64,000 nucleotides of DNA, from positions 144,380,730-144,444,729 of the forward strand of contig CM048746.1 in assembly GCA_026315105.1 (NCBI GenBank), in the 5' to 3' direction. The position numbers were made by a program, and so were the translations under genes. How positions within the stretch are numbered: position 1 is the stretch's first letter; each line of letters begins with the position of its first letter. This stretch comes from Locusta migratoria. Lineage: Eukaryota > Arthropoda > Insecta > Orthoptera > Acrididae. The notes beneath the pieces were generated by a model that had not been told where the DNA came from, did not search any database, and saw only the letters and a program-made list of their open reading frames with translations. Shown here one piece after another: positions 1-11,116 of the stretch.

Positions 1-254
1 TTTCGTTTTATACGATCAGTTGCCAATTTTTCGCAATACGTATACGAATATCCTATGTATCAGTCTTTTAGTTGGTTTTGACCCTCTGTTATTTCATTAA
101 ACGAGAACGTCGTCAGTAAAAACTAGTAAGAATGCTGCTAAGATTGAGTCCTAAATTGTTTATGAAGAGAAGGAACAGTAGGGGAACTATAACACGTCCC
201 TGGAGATCGCCATATATCACCTTGAAAAGTATGTATTGAAACAAAGTGATTAAC
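1..254. other. Unassigned AT-rich DNA
   Basis: I see no coding stretch, repeat or RNA gene here. It borders the 3' end of the Penelope-like remnant that follows. Confidence 0.4.
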
Positions 255-480
255 CATTAATTAAAATTTCGGGGCTAAGGTGCCGTGGTCCATCAATAAA
301 ACTTCTTACTCCCGACGTTTCATTACCTACTGCGGGCGAGATCTACAGAGGTGAGTCGACGACCTCCTACTAGGCGCTGGAGGTGCTGCTTATATACCGT
401 AGAGGTCGTAGATGGCGCCACAACTTGTCGCGTGCTGCCGACTATGAAGCTATCTTTGACCAGTGTCATCTCACTCGATT
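255..480 (-). mobile_element. Penelope-like element 3' terminal (pLTR-like) region
   Basis: This segment lies just beyond the 3' end of the minus-strand Penelope-like coding remnant. Read on the minus strand it has a block near 325-355 with CTGTAGA, a GC-rich stretch and then TGAAACGTC. This resembles the CTGAWGA...GAAAC core found in several palindromes elsewhere in the window. Penelope-like elements are known to carry terminal repeats with hammerhead-type motifs. This copy is degenerate and no intact ribozyme fold is claimed. The outer boundary is uncertain. Confidence 0.5.
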
Positions 481-536
481 ACAGGTAATCGATTGTCATA
501 TTGTTGGTTCAAAGTCGACTACTATAACTTATGTAA

Positions 537-1745
537 TTACAAACCTTTTCCCTTTCTGTTAAAATTGTTGTGGAGTTTCTGTATTTCTATAGCTTCTCTG
601 TACATGCGTGTATAATAATGCGAAGTATTGGCTAGCACGCTCGTTTCACTAAATTTTATTTCACGATCGCCCTGTGTAAAGACATGCTCTGCCACAGCTG
701 ACTTGTCAGTGTGACCCAGTCGACAATTCCTTTTTATGTTACAATATGCGGGTATTAACACTTCTTTTTGTTGTTCCTGTGTACACCATGCCAGAGTTAC
801 AGGGAATTTAATTCACCCCAGGCGTAGCTAAGGGATTTCGTGCGTCTTTCACCGATCGTAAACATTCACTCATTTTTTAGTAGGTCTAAATACGTTTTCC
901 AAAACTTTCCCAATACCGTCGGTAATTTTGAGATGAATGACAGAAAAGCTTTATCAGCCGAAAGTTGTAGTTGTGGCCTGTTTTAGAACATTTATCTTCT
1001 TGGATGGAGAGCTCAATCTGTCTCTTTATCGGTGTATCCATTTTTCTTGCAAGCTGTTCGCAAATGGTTTAATTTATCTCCCAGTTAAATAGGCTCACAG
1101 TTATTATTAGCTCGATCCACCAATGTTTTAATGACACCTCTCTTCAGCCTAAGATGATGTTTCGAGTCCTTATGAAAGAAACGATGGGTGCGGGTGTCTT
1201 TCCTGTTTAGCTTATGCCCCAAGGTCCCATCTGCCCGTTTGATTATCGATATTTCAAAAACATTCAACTGTCCTTTTCTCTGTCTCTCCATAGTACATTG
1301 TATCCTCGGATTAATACTACTCAGGTGCACCAAAAAATCATTTAATTCTTCATCACCATGATTTCATATCAGAAAAGTATCATCCACATACCGATACCAT
1401 TTTGAGGGGCTTTTGATGGCTGACTGCAGCACTTGCTCTTCAAAAAAATCCACAAATAAATTAGCGATATCTGGACGAAAAGGACTGCAAATGGCCACCC
1501 GTTCAATTTGCTCATAAAATTCACTGTTGTATTGAAAGTAAGTAGTGGATAGGCAGTGTCGGAATAAAGATACTATATCAGTTGGAAACGTGTCAGCTAT
1601 ATAAGAAAGAGCTTCGTCAACAGGGACCATGGTGGACAAAGATACTACATCAAAACTAACAAGAATATCTCCTGGAGTGACAGTAGTATCTCTATTTTTT
1701 TCTATAAAACGCTTACGAATTATGAAGGCGCGGTATGCTGCGTAT
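537..1745 (-). pseudogene. Penelope-like element reverse transcriptase / GIY-YIG remnant
   Basis: Three minus-strand open stretches, in different frames, line up in the order expected for a Penelope-like protein. 1364-1639 carries the reverse-transcriptase core: a MVPVDEAL block, CLSTTYFQYN, an ICSPFRPDIANLF block and the catalytic WYRYVDDTFL motif. 1085-1333 continues the RT C-terminal side (LGHKLNRKDTRTHRFFHK, then GVIKTLVDRA). 537-761 matches the C-terminal endonuclease region (KSAVAEHVFTQGD, YYTRMYREAIEI, HNNFNRKGKGL). In this family the protein copies RNA into DNA and the GIY-YIG domain nicks the target. Coding similarity continues upstream of 1639 to about 1745 (DILVSFDVVSL) and then stops. 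The copy is 5'-truncated and frameshifted, hence dead. Confidence 0.85.
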
Positions 1746-2212
1746 CTGATTTAACTGGTGTTACTAGTATTCGTACGAAAAGAAAACCAACGATTGCTGC
1801 GTTAGGAAAGGCGCAATCCGCAGCAATCAAATTACACTATTTTGAAAAACAAAAGTGTTCCTCGTCTCTGAGTTCCCATCGGATATGAATGTGAATCATC
1901 TGCATAACATCTCTACCTAGGAAGCGCTAGTCTACACTACACCTACGGCCTCCGGTAGACCATGGATTTCCTTAGTGGTACTGCCTGTGTTTTAGTTGGT
2001 AGGTGGATGACAGTCTTCACTAGATGTTCGAAGGAAAATCAAAACTATCTCCAGAAAATGCACTACGGAAAGGTACAAAACTGTACCCACCTCCTGGTTA
2101 GGTTCCTTATACATTTACGCCGATTATACAGACGGTGCGAAATGTAGAATTCTCCGTCTTCTTCTCTCCGTGTATCCGTTTGTGGGGACCAACGTCCTCT
2201 GAGGTTGAAGTT
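1746..2212. other. Unassigned DNA
   Basis: This stretch lies between the truncated Penelope-like element and the first SINE. The short open frames have no recognisable motif. Confidence 0.35.
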
Positions 2213-2412
2213 CAGCCGCGCGGGAGTAGCCGAGCGGTCTGGAGCTCCACGTTGCGGATCGCGCGGCCTCCCGCGTCGGAGGTTCGGATCCTCCCTCGGG
2301 CATGGATGTTTGTGTTGTATTTAGTCTAAGTTAGTTCATAAGTAGTTTCTAAGTTTAGGGACTGATGACTCCGCAGTTAAGTCCCACAAGCATAAGAAAC
2401 ATTGGAACATTT
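2213..2412 (+). mobile_element. tRNA-derived SINE
   Basis: The 5' part resembles a tRNA with an internal pol III promoter: an A-box-like TAGCCGAGCGGTC near 2226 and a B-box-like GGTTCGGATCC near 2281. It is followed by CCTCGGGCATGG. The tRNA-unrelated body (AAGTAGTTTCTAAGTTTAGG, ACTGATGAC, TTAAGTCCCA) and the 3' end near GGAACATTTG match the other SINE copies in this window. SINEs have no protein and depend on a LINE for copying. Confidence 0.9.
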
Positions 2413-2909
2413 GTTAAAGTTCACGGCTAAGGTTCACATTGTCGGAGAGCTGTTCGTATGTAAGTGTAGTTCGGTGTGTGTTTTCTGACGCTACAGGCTG
2501 TGACCCTAAACTGATATTTCCAAATCTTTGTCTTAGAATAAACTTTTCTTTCTCTGGAGCACGATTCTGCAATTCCTTCAATGGGCATCAATTATTTGTT
2601 AAGGAAATATGCCGTGACAAATTACCTAAATTTTTAATAAAAAATATTGTTGCCCTGTAGACAGGATGATGTCATGAAGATTAAAAAGATATGTACTTCA
2701 CGAGCATTCAAATTTTCCAGTTGTTCTTAAATTTAGTTCGAATTCAATTTTCCGTTGTTAGCTGTTCATAAGTACATACTCCAGAGGTATAAGCCTGGTA
2801 TCTCTAAGAATTCGAATAAAAGCTTCTACAGCTCCATATTACAAGTAAGACCCAAATTTTATTTGTTGGGATACCGTTGGTGAACACATAATGGCTGCAG
2901 TAATAACAA
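2413..2909. other. Unassigned AT-rich DNA between SINEs
   Basis: No motif or repeat was recognised. The 73-codon open frame at 2439-2660 on the plus strand has no family signature. Confidence 0.35.
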
Positions 2910-2920
2910 TGATATTGCAG

Positions 2921-3135
2921 CTGCCGCGGTGTAGTAGCCGAGCGGTCTAAAGAGTCTCGCTGCGGAGCGCCGGTTGCTCGCCGTGGAGGTTCGAGTTCTC
3001 CCTGGGGCATGTGTGTGTGTGTGTGTGTGTGTGTTTGTCCTTAGGTTAGTTTACCTAGGTTTAAGTAGTTTGTAACCTACGGACTGATGACCACGCAGTT
3101 TGGTCCGATAGATTTACAAACATTTGAACATTTTT
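2921..3135 (+). mobile_element. tRNA-derived SINE with internal (GT)n and target duplication
   Basis: It has an A-box-like TAGCCGAGCGGTC (about 2935) and a B-box-like GGTTCGAGTTC (about 2988). The family body ends in ACAAACATTTGAACATTT. A 10-bp direct repeat TGATATTGCA flanks it at 2910-2919 and 3140-3149, consistent with a target-site duplication. Where other copies read GGCATGGATGTTTGTG, this one has expanded into a (GT)n tract at about 3009-3034. The microsatellite therefore grew inside the SINE. Confidence 0.92.
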
Positions 3136-3289
3136 GATTTGATATTGCAACTTCTAAGCATCTTGTCATGAAATAACTGAAAGGAATATGGTTTCAGCGC
3201 TATTTGCAACTAATAGGCAGCTATTAACCGAAGAACATGCTACAAAGGAGGGCAAAATAAAGGAAAAGATGAAGACAATCGTCTAATGT

Positions 3290-3382
3290 GAATGAATAAT
3301 AAATACAATATTCTTTGCGTAATTTCGTTATGTGTGTATGATGAACAAATACAATATTCTTTGAGTAATTTCGTCATGTGGG
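3290..3382 (+). repeat. Two-copy tandem duplication, period 46 bp
   Basis: The block AAATACAATATTCTTTG occurs at 3301 and again at 3347. The following bases (CGTAATTTCGTTATGTG against AGTAATTTCGTCATGTG) also match with few changes. This is a small local duplication with no coding meaning. Confidence 0.8.
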
Positions 3383-3463
3383 TCGCGATTTCTTCTAACA
3401 AAAGTACTTTACAGTCTGCGAATTGGGTTGAAAAGTCGGTAATAAATTGTTACAAATATTTGA

Positions 3464-3660
3464 AATGTTCAAATGTTTGTAGAGTTTATCGGACTTAACT
3501 ACGGAGTCATCAGTCCCTACACTTACAAACTACTTATGAACTAGCTATTAATAAGGACGGCACAAATATCCATGCCCGAGGGGGGATTCTAACACCCGAC
3601 CATAGTGTCCGTGCAGACCGTGACTGGCGCGCCGCAGTCCCCCCGGCCACCGCAGCCGGC
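3464..3660 (-). mobile_element. tRNA-derived SINE, minus strand, target duplication
   Basis: This is the reverse complement of the SINE family. Its 3' end reads AATGTTCAAATGTTTGT on the plus strand at 3466, and the tRNA-like head ends with GGCCACCGCAGCCGGC at 3645-3660. A perfect 12-bp duplication ACAAATATTTGA flanks it at 3452-3463 and 3661-3672. The B-box is mutated (TTCTAACACCC on the plus strand). Confidence 0.93.
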
Positions 3661-3672
3661 ACAAATATTTGA

Positions 3673-4227
3673 CATTTTGCTGATGTTTTCCAAATGAAAG
3701 ATAAAGTGACATAGAAGATCATCATGTTACACCGGGAGACATAGCGTGGAAGTGCCTATCTCCGAATAAACCTTAATAAACCTTTTCTGTTAACGACAAT
3801 GGCAGGCGATCTGTGTGTCGAAAATGAAAAAAAAAAAAAAAAAAAAAAATGAAATCAGACCTGTGAAGAAGATAATTTCGGGAACATCAAAATACAGTAC
3901 GATACTTGCTTCTGACGCAGCCAGAACCAATCACTGCGAAAATGTGACAAATAGACACTGATCTGTATTGAATTTTCAGCACTTTTTGTCTCTTGGAAAG
4001 TATGCAAAGAGGCGTTTCCGCCGTCATTAGTTTGAAAGGGGTTCCGACAGGCTGCAATAATTCACTCTTTTCACTTGCGCACAGTGGTGCTTATTCCGAG
4101 GTGAAACGTGGAATTTAAGGCCTAGGAACATTTAACGTATTTACAAGTTTATACACTTGGAAGAGGATATTTCCGTACAAGGACATCATTAACGTAGTGT
4201 GAAAAGGTAAACGGTAAACTGGAAACC
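3673..4227. other. Unassigned DNA with a poly(A) tract
   Basis: A run of about 22 A lies at 3828-3849, interrupted only at its edges. It may be the tail of an old retroposed insert, but I cannot identify a body for it. Nothing else was recognised. Confidence 0.35.
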
Positions 4228-4641
4228 TTGTATCCAAAGTATCAAATGAATTCTGCACCTTTCGAATGTGAACTTCAACAAGACATACAGGTCAAGTCAC
4301 GATTATACAGGGGTACATTGCCTCAAGGCTTCATTCTAAGAATGAAGGAGTTTGCACGTTTTTTCATGTGGACGTATCCAACTGAGCTAACATATTGGTC
4401 TTTGATCTTAAAGAGGCTTCCACCTATTGTTCCAATGACTAGCAAGACAATTTCTCTCAAATTAAGACAACTTATGGGCCAATGGATACGCCCGCTAACC
4501 AGAAAAGTGTGCTTATCACCTTGTAAGACGGCAGTGCTCAAAACTGTGAGGTTCCCTGCTGTATATCGACGTAAATTACATAAACTGATCATAGCAGTTC
4601 CTTTCGAATTGAAACCGATCGTTACTGACAACAATTTCTGA
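4228..4641. other. Overlapping open frames on both strands, unrecognised
   Basis: A 137-codon open frame on the plus strand (4228-4641) overlaps a 103-codon open frame on the minus strand (4323-4634). Neither shows a motif I recognise. The plus frame would encode a basic product with no signal peptide or clear membrane segment. The minus frame has one hydrophobic stretch (EIVLLVIGTIGGSLF). The overlap may reflect low stop-codon density rather than a gene. An old retroelement fragment is possible. I assign no function. Confidence 0.15.
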
Positions 4642-6629
4642 TCCTTTTCCGAAGTCTATATATGCATCCACGGCAATAATTTACTTACCTGAATGACAGA
4701 ATTAGATTCCCATCTGGCGAATTAACCTTTAAACTGGGTCGTGTGTTCCTCTTCTGTACCAGTGAATCTTCACTTCCCTGCCGTCTTCTCTGTTGATATT
4801 TTGATGGCTCTTCCACATACCTTGTTAGTTGATGCTAACCGACGTACAGCCTAACTAGAAGCTTCCTTATTGCACAACTGTAAAGTTTGTCTGATGAAAA
4901 TTCATTTATTAAATACACCTCATTTTAATTTTAAGAAAAGAAATGTTAGTATTTATTATCAATGTTACTAAGTCTTAGATCTCTCATTTGTGTAAGTAAT
5001 ACTAAAAAATATACAAAAATAGTACTCTGAGGAATGATGGAGTCTTTATAAAAACTCACAAATATCCACTCGAATTGAAAGGATTCGCCCATTATCTCTG
5101 TTTCAGTATCAAAAATGTGACATGTGTTCCATTTGTTTTAGTAGTCCAGATTGCAACCCTGTCGTTCATTGATATCTAATGATAAATTTCTTGAATATTA
5201 AACATTAAAAAAATGAGTATTAAGCTCCATAAAAAGTTCATTACATTCTGTTAGAGTATCACGTCTCAAATGTACAACTTGAAGCAATCTATTACTTATT
5301 TATTATAATTCAATAAACATAAATACATTTCACTTCCTTGTTATGCAAGATTACATAACTTATTTTCCTTTCAGACTTTATTTGAATTTTTATGTCATTA
5401 AATCAGAGCAGTATAATTTTGGAGCCCACAACACCATTCATGAAAAAATGAGGTCATTTACTCCGTTTTACGTTTATGTTTAAACTCCTTCTCATCAAGA
5501 AGAAAGGGAAAGTATTCTCGAGACTGAATCTAATCGAAGTTCCCTCAGTTCTTGACACTCAGCCTCGAGAAATAGCAAAATCAGTTCGTCGGTTGTACCC
5601 TTGCTAATTAGGCCTGGAGGTAGGATTTTCTGTGGCCTATTTTATATCAAGTGGACAATGGACGGTATTTGGTTCATGTAATCCACGCCTTTTTGTGACG
5701 CAATTGGTACGTCCTGTTGTTTGCTTCCAAAGTGTCAAATGAAGGCGGGAAAGATCGCCTGTTCGTCGGCAACCGCAATTGCTAATCTTTCCGATGTGTT
5801 GCAGAGCTCTCAGGTCTACAAAGTCATCACATGCCAATTGGAATATATTAGGCGACGGTTATTGACGCGAAATAAACCAAGTTCCAGCCCAAGACAACCT
5901 ATTCAAGTGTGTTATCAATCAAGAATTTTATTCGCATGATTGAGAGAACGGGCAGTGATCGTGATTACGTTTTCATAGTATCGATAGTCCAAAAATGGCG
6001 AAAGCGCCTAAAAACATTATGAACACACGTGCTGTGTTTCAAAAGAGCCCCAGGAAATCGATCACACGAGCTGTATAACAGGTGTAAATTAGCCGGGAGA
6101 CATTGCGATAATGTTTGCAACATTTCCAATACAAAATTCAAACCTGTCAGCCATTAACCTTTGATATATTGACAAGCCTGAGAGTACTAACCATTAGATT
6201 TCATCACGTTAAATTTTGTATAAACACAAGGTTATCAAATCTGTCTCTTACGATAATTACTCCGAGCGCTGGCCAAACTTGGAAGTCGCCCAGGGCGGCC
6301 CAGGGCGACCCTAAGTAGGCTCCTATGACTCTTTTGTACCTGTAAGTCGAGTTGAAATATTACAATTGCGGGTTTTCAAGGCTGCTTGTCTCGAACTTAA
6401 CTATGAGCGGTGGTTGATTGGACCAGCACCCACCGTAATCCTAAATTAATGTTCGACGTGTTTCCCCGGGTCTCGTCCATTTCTGTGTAAAGGTACTTGG
6501 ACCGCCGTCACACCATAACTGTCGACTGCGAATGATTCATTTCGCTCTTAGCATGACTCACGACCAACGAGGTAAAGACTTAATCTCCTTCGGGGGGTTT
6601 ACTTTCGTGAGTACCCTTGCATCTCATGT
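4642..6629. other. Unassigned AT-rich DNA
   Basis: About 2 kb without a recognisable element. Open frames at 5637-5837 (-) and 5721-5939 (+) overlap each other and have no family signature. A GC-richer patch with a short repeated CCCAGGGCG motif lies at about 6287-6310. Confidence 0.35.
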
Positions 6630-7510
6630 TAGAGTGCTTGATTAGTAAGTTGTTGTTTTTGTGATCTTCAGTCCGTAGACTGGTTTGATGCAGCTCTCCA
6701 CCGTACTCTATCCTGAGCAAGCCTCTTCATCTCCTCATAAGTCCTGCAACCTACATTCTTTTGAATCTCCTCACTGTATTCATCTCTTGGTCGCCCTCTG
6801 CTATTTTTACCCCATAAACTTCCCTCCAGCTCTAAATTCACGATACCTTGATGTCTAAGAATGTTTCCTATCAGTCGATCTATTCTATTAGTCATGGTGA
6901 GCCAGAAGTTCCTTTTCTCCCCAATTCTGTTCAGTACCTCCTCATTAGTTACACGATCCACCCACCTAATCGTCAGCATTCTTCTGTATAACACCACATT
7001 TCAAAAGCCTCTATCCTTTTCACACTGTTTATCGTCCACATTTTACACCCATACAAGGCAAGGCAACACGTCACACAAGTGCCTTCAGAAAGGACTTCCT
7101 TACGCTTAAATTTATATTAGATGTTAACAGATTTCTATTTTTCAACAACGCGTTTCTCCCCATTGCCATACTGCATTTTATATCCTCTATACTGCGACCA
7201 TCATGTGTTATTTTACTGCCCAAGTAACAAAACTCATCTACCATCTTTATTGTTTCGTTACCTAATCTAATTTCTTCAGCATCGCCTAATTTTCGTGGAC
7301 TGCTTTCCATTTACATTGTTTTGCTCTTGTTAATGTTCATTTTATACACACCTTTCAACACCCTGTCCATTCCGTTCAACTGCTCTTCCAAGTCATTTGG
7401 TATCTCTGACAAAATTACAATGTCATCGGCAAAATGCAATGTTCTTATTTATTCACCCTGAACTTTAATTCTTCTCCAAGTTCCTGAGTTCTTGTAAATC
7501 ATGTGATTGA
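6630..7510 (-). mobile_element. RTE-type LINE, 5'-truncated 3' fragment
   Basis: Minus-strand coding similarity runs from about 7500 down to 6668. It includes a region just after the RT active site (translation similar to FCRRHCNFV, where a FADDIVIL-type motif would be expected), then NETIKMVDEFCYLGSKIT (7071-7310). The C-terminal block at 6668-6997 reads VDRVTNEEVLNRIGEKRNFW, IGNILRHQGI, GRPRDEYSEEIQ and YEEMKRLAQDR. These are typical of the C-terminus of RTE-like ORF2. Frameshifts and stops separate the parts. The 3' end lies near 6660, where CTTCAGTCCGTAGACTGG is the usual 3' UTR-type sequence of this family from memory. Only the last part of ORF2 is present. Confidence 0.82.
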
Positions 7511-8448
7511 CTCCTGTCCTCTCGATAAGCATGGTACGAATAATTTCCTTTGAGTGTGGTAGTTTGCAGAACATGGTACTACGCATTGACGAACATTACA
7601 AGTGAGATGGTCCTTTTTTTCTTACGTAAATTGCATAAATGTCACCTGGTACTTTCCCCATGGAAATGACGGTCTATCAACCGAGTGGAAGAATCATTGT
7701 TGTAAGTATAGTTTTGAGCAGGATCAATGTTCAACAATTATCTACCAATCTGTAATCAAAATTTAGAAAATTATGTAGATTCCTCATTATTCCTTCAATA
7801 AAAATCGTCTTGATTGGAGATCGTTTTATTCTTGATTTAAAAGGGAATAACTGATAAAATTGTGTCACCCTGCAAAGAATAGTGTGTTTTTTCCTAGTTA
7901 GTGTTCGTAAAATTCGTGTGTAAGTGAATCATGTTGTTTTCCTCCACTTGCCGCACGTTTTTCGACAACTTACTCATCTCCCTGTACGTCCTCGCTCTAC
8001 AGTGTAAAGCATTGTTTACTTGTGGCTTTAAACATAACAAACTAAAACAAATGCGACAATATAACGCTCATAAAATAGTTACCGCGTATTCTCTTGGTGT
8101 TCAACCGTCTCTAATGACCACGCTGTCGACGGGACGTTAAATCCTAAGCTTCGTTCCTTCCTTCTTGGTGTTCAGCTATCTCGTCGACACCACCGTGAAT
8201 TGTCTACCTTCCAACATGTGCAGTATTTAATCGGAAGTCACTCTACTCATTGCGAGGAACGTTGCACAAATTATACAAATTATGCTTGGCGATGAGTTTG
8301 TAAGCGGATCTCAATTATGAAGCAATCATTCGGTGTATTGTAAGGCGTTTGTGAGTTCACCTTACTGCTCACCACACATCTCCATTTCTAATGACGTTCC
8401 GTTTGATGGGCCTGCTTCTATCAATGTGCATTTTTCTTCTGTGTTTCA
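7511..8448. other. Unassigned DNA
   Basis: No recognisable element lies between the RTE fragment and the next SINE. Open frames of 60-80 codons show no motif. Confidence 0.35.
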
Positions 8449-8458
8449 ATTCGTGCTG

Positions 8459-8658
8459 TGCCGGCCGCGGTGGCCGCGGGGACTAAGGCGCTCCAGTCAC
8501 GGTCTGCACGGCCACTACGGTCGGGGGTTCGAATCCCCCCTCGGGCATGGATATTTGTGCCGTCCTAGTTCGTAAGTAGTTCATAAGTAGTTTGTAAGTT
8601 TAGGGACTGATGACCCCGTAGGTAAGTCCCATAATCTTTACAAACATTTGAACATTTG
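8459..8658 (+). mobile_element. tRNA-derived SINE, near-intact, target duplication
   Basis: This copy looks close to the family consensus. It has a GC-rich tRNA-like head (GGTGGCCGCGGGGACTAAGG, then CGGTCTGCACGGCCACTACG), a perfect B-box GGTTCGAATCC near 8526, and CCTCGGGCATGGATATTTG. The conserved body ends at ACAAACATTTGAACATTTG. A 10-bp perfect duplication ATTCGTGCTG flanks it at 8449-8458 and 8659-8668. The body carries a small local duplication (GTAAGTAGTTCATAAGTAGT). The good preservation suggests a fairly recent insertion. Confidence 0.95.
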
Positions 8659-8668
8659 ATTCGTGCTG

Positions 8669-9039
8669 CACGCGAGAACGACACGCTACAAATGACTGCC
8701 CGCCTGCCCGCAGCATAATGATTAGCTGGAACCTGTCAGCTGGGTACAAACTGCATTAGAGTGAATAACAGTGGAGTCGAGAACTGTAAACGCAGCTGTA
8801 AAATTTTGCACAAATTTTGTAGGTGATAACTATTAACTGCACGAAATATGTGTCAATCACCTTAAAGTATGCTTCGATATAACAAAACAATCATTGCGCA
8901 GTACATGACACATTGAGAAATGAATATATGTTATTATCATGACCAATTACTCAATCATTGATATAAGAATGTCAATGACAGCGTATAATTGTGCGCAATC
9001 AATCGTCGGACAATTGTGAAACAAACGTATGCTGTATGC
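8669..9039. other. Unassigned DNA
   Basis: AT-rich sequence between the SINE and a LINE fragment. Nothing was recognised. Confidence 0.3.
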
Positions 9040-9685
9040 TATTGTCAGTTAAAGACGACACCCGCCCATACACCACAGCAAACAGCCGCAAACAGCCACA
9101 AATTACAACTTACTCTGTCCATCAGATCATTTATATGGGTAGAAAATAATAGCGGTCCTATCACACTCCCCTGGGACACGCCTGACGATACACTCGTCTC
9201 TAATGAACACTCGCCGTCGAGAACAGCGTACTGCGTTCTATTACTTAGGAAGTCTTCCTGCCAGTCACAAATCTGTGAACCTATTCCATAAGCTCGTATC
9301 TTCGTTAGCAGTCTGCAGTGAGGCACCGCGTCGAACGCCTTTTTGAAGTGGAGAAAAACACAATCTGCCTGTTGCCCTTCATCCATGGCTGCCAAGATGT
9401 CATGTGAGATAAGGGCAAGGTGAGTTTCACATGAACGATGTTTCCTAAACCCGTGCTGATTCATAGAAAGAAGCTTATCCGTTTCAAGGAAATTTACTAT
9501 ATACGAACTGCGAATATGCTCCAAAATTCTACATGAAACTGATGTCAACGATGTTGGCCTTTAATTGTGTGGGTCAGTTCTCTTCCCTTTCTTATAAACG
9601 GGAGTCACCTGAGCTCTTTTCCAATCACTAGGAACTCTGCGCTGAATTAAAGATTCGCGATAAATGCAAGCTAAGTTTGTCTCAA
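9040..9685 (-). pseudogene. CR1/Jockey-type LINE reverse transcriptase fragment
   Basis: The minus-strand frame at 9045-9548 reads through RT motifs: ILEHIRSSYIVNFLE, NQHGFRKHRSCETHLALISH, DEGQQADCVFLHFKKAFDAV (catalytic Asp region), YGIGSQICDW, FLSNRTQYAV, and SGVSQGSVIGPLLFSTHIND. Upstream, at about 9560-9665 and in another frame, the translation gives QRRVPSDWKRAQVTPVYKKG, so the RT continues in the 5' direction. The fragment stops at about 9040, just where the FADD-type active-site box should follow. It is therefore truncated on both sides and frameshifted. The same LINE family hosts the tandem array at 33-46 kb. Confidence 0.87.
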
Positions 9686-10170
9686 TCCCAGCGCTGAGCT
9701 TAGTGTACTTGACGCATAACGAAATGGTCCTGAATCCTTGTGCAGAGATTTGAGACGGACCCTGAACCTAGCCCTTGACCACCTGAACATGTATACTGTG
9801 TAAGATATGGAGATCGAATTGGCTTGCACAATAACCAGCGCCTCCCGTGTGCCTCTTGATACGGCACTGAGCAGGACACATTTTGAAGACAAAGATTCGA
9901 ACCACTCAAGGGGAAAAGGAAATTGTGCTACAATCTGGGTATACCAAACGTTGTGCCTAACCAAGATGGGAGGGCAGATTTTAAGAAACATGGACTCATG
10001 AAGTTGAAAGGCGGGCACCAAATGTACTTGGCTGCCCTTGGTAAAAAATACATCAAGGATTGCGGGCGTGCACCGATTGCACATAACTCTCTTTCCACTT
10101 CCATGAGTTTTACCTTACTTTTTATAACCGCCCCATCCGCCTCACCGCCTCCCTCTTCTTAAACTCCACT
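9686..10170. other. Unrecognised region with a 137-codon minus-strand open frame
   Basis: The open frame at 9671-10084 (-) extends slightly into the LINE edge and has no motif I can name. Plus-strand frames overlap it. It could be another part of the neighbouring retroelement or a separate insert. No function is assigned. Confidence 0.2.
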
Positions 10171-10973
10171 CTCACTCTCACTCTCGATCGTTCCTTTTCC
10201 TTCACCTTTGAAACAGTCTAGCACAAAGCCCACACCCACAAATCTTCATACCTCTCGATCCATCACGCATCCCGTCCTATGTTGCTTCCATTCTGGATCT
10301 CCGCATGTATTAAATAGTATCAATACCTTCAAACCCTAGAAACGGCATGCGCTCCCCTCGTCTAACATACCCGCCTCCCACACGCAGATCCTCATTGATT
10401 TCATCGCTTTTCCTCACGTTCTGATGTTCTTCGACCACATCGGCTTCCTCTATGTCACTCACAATGTAGATTCCCACAACCCACGTGTTTATCGTTTCCT
10501 TACAGACGCCGGGCCTCCGCCACACCTGCACAACTGCATATCTCAAACCGTTCACTTCCCTACGCTTCATTACCAGGAAAACTTCCACCACCTTCCCCTT
10601 TAGGATGCACCCTTCGACCCATCATCCAACCCGCCTTTCATCTGTAAATTTTTACCCTCCCCAAGGATCACCGCCCCCTCTCATCCCCCTTCCCCCGTCC
10701 CGTTCCTTTGTTTGGCTTCCCATTTTTCATCCGTGAGATATTGCGGTTCCGCTCCTTTCCCACTCCTTATGCAGTTCTCATTTTCCCATACTTGAGGGAT
10801 CCCCTCCCCCCCCACAGCGGTGCACAGTGAGGTATTTCTTAAGATCTGCTTCGTCTGCGTTGTGATGTGCATTGTATACGTCAGAGTTACATTATCTTGC
10901 TACGACCGTCACCTCTTGCAGGAAGGGTATCGCCTTTTAAATGTGCCTGTATCTCAGTTTATCGTGACTGTGA
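10171..10973 (+). other. Pyrimidine-rich degenerate repeat with an ORF tail
   Basis: The plus strand is strongly C+T rich over about 800 bp. One plus frame stays open from about 10384 to a TAG at 10602-10604, apart from a stop near its start. It would encode a tail containing FIAFPHVLMFFDHIGFLYV, RFLTDAGPPPHLHNC and TLHYQENFHHLPL. That composition looks more protein-like than the alternative Ser/Thr/Pro-rich frame at 10485-10736. I suspect the 3' end of a retroelement ORF plus a C-rich 3' UTR, but I cannot name the family. Confidence 0.3.
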
Positions 10974-10984
10974 CAGCCTCACTC

Positions 10985-11116
10985 TTACCGGAGGTTAGCG
11001 TGCTCCCTCGGGCTTGGATGCGTTTGTTGTCCTTAGTGTCAGTTAAAGTAATTTCTAAATCTAGGAACTGATGACCATAGCAGTTCGTCCAAAACGTTTA
11101 CAAACATTTGAACATT
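10985..11116 (+). mobile_element. SINE fragment, 5'-truncated
   Basis: It retains the end of the tRNA-like head (CGGAGGTTAGCGTGCTCCCT, then CGGGCTTGGATG), the body (GGAACTGATGACC) and the 3' end ACAAACATTTGAACATTG. The B-box is corrupted and the A-box half is missing or unrecognisable. No target duplication was seen. Confidence 0.8.

Noticed and set aside
4634..4691. Minus-strand exon-intron boundary
   Set aside because: A CAG|GTAAGT donor lies at 4691-4683 and a TTGTTGTCAG acceptor about 65 bp further on, but the intron would be very short for this type of genome and the open frames show no homology. Chance is likely.
8459..8658. Functional tRNA gene
   Set aside because: The pol III boxes are present, but the head does not fold as a complete cloverleaf and continues into the SINE body. 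The same structure recurs at about ten other sites.
10485..10736. Ser/Thr/Pro-rich plus-strand protein
   Set aside because: It is an alternative frame of a C-rich region. Another frame in the same place looks more protein-like, and neither is proven.
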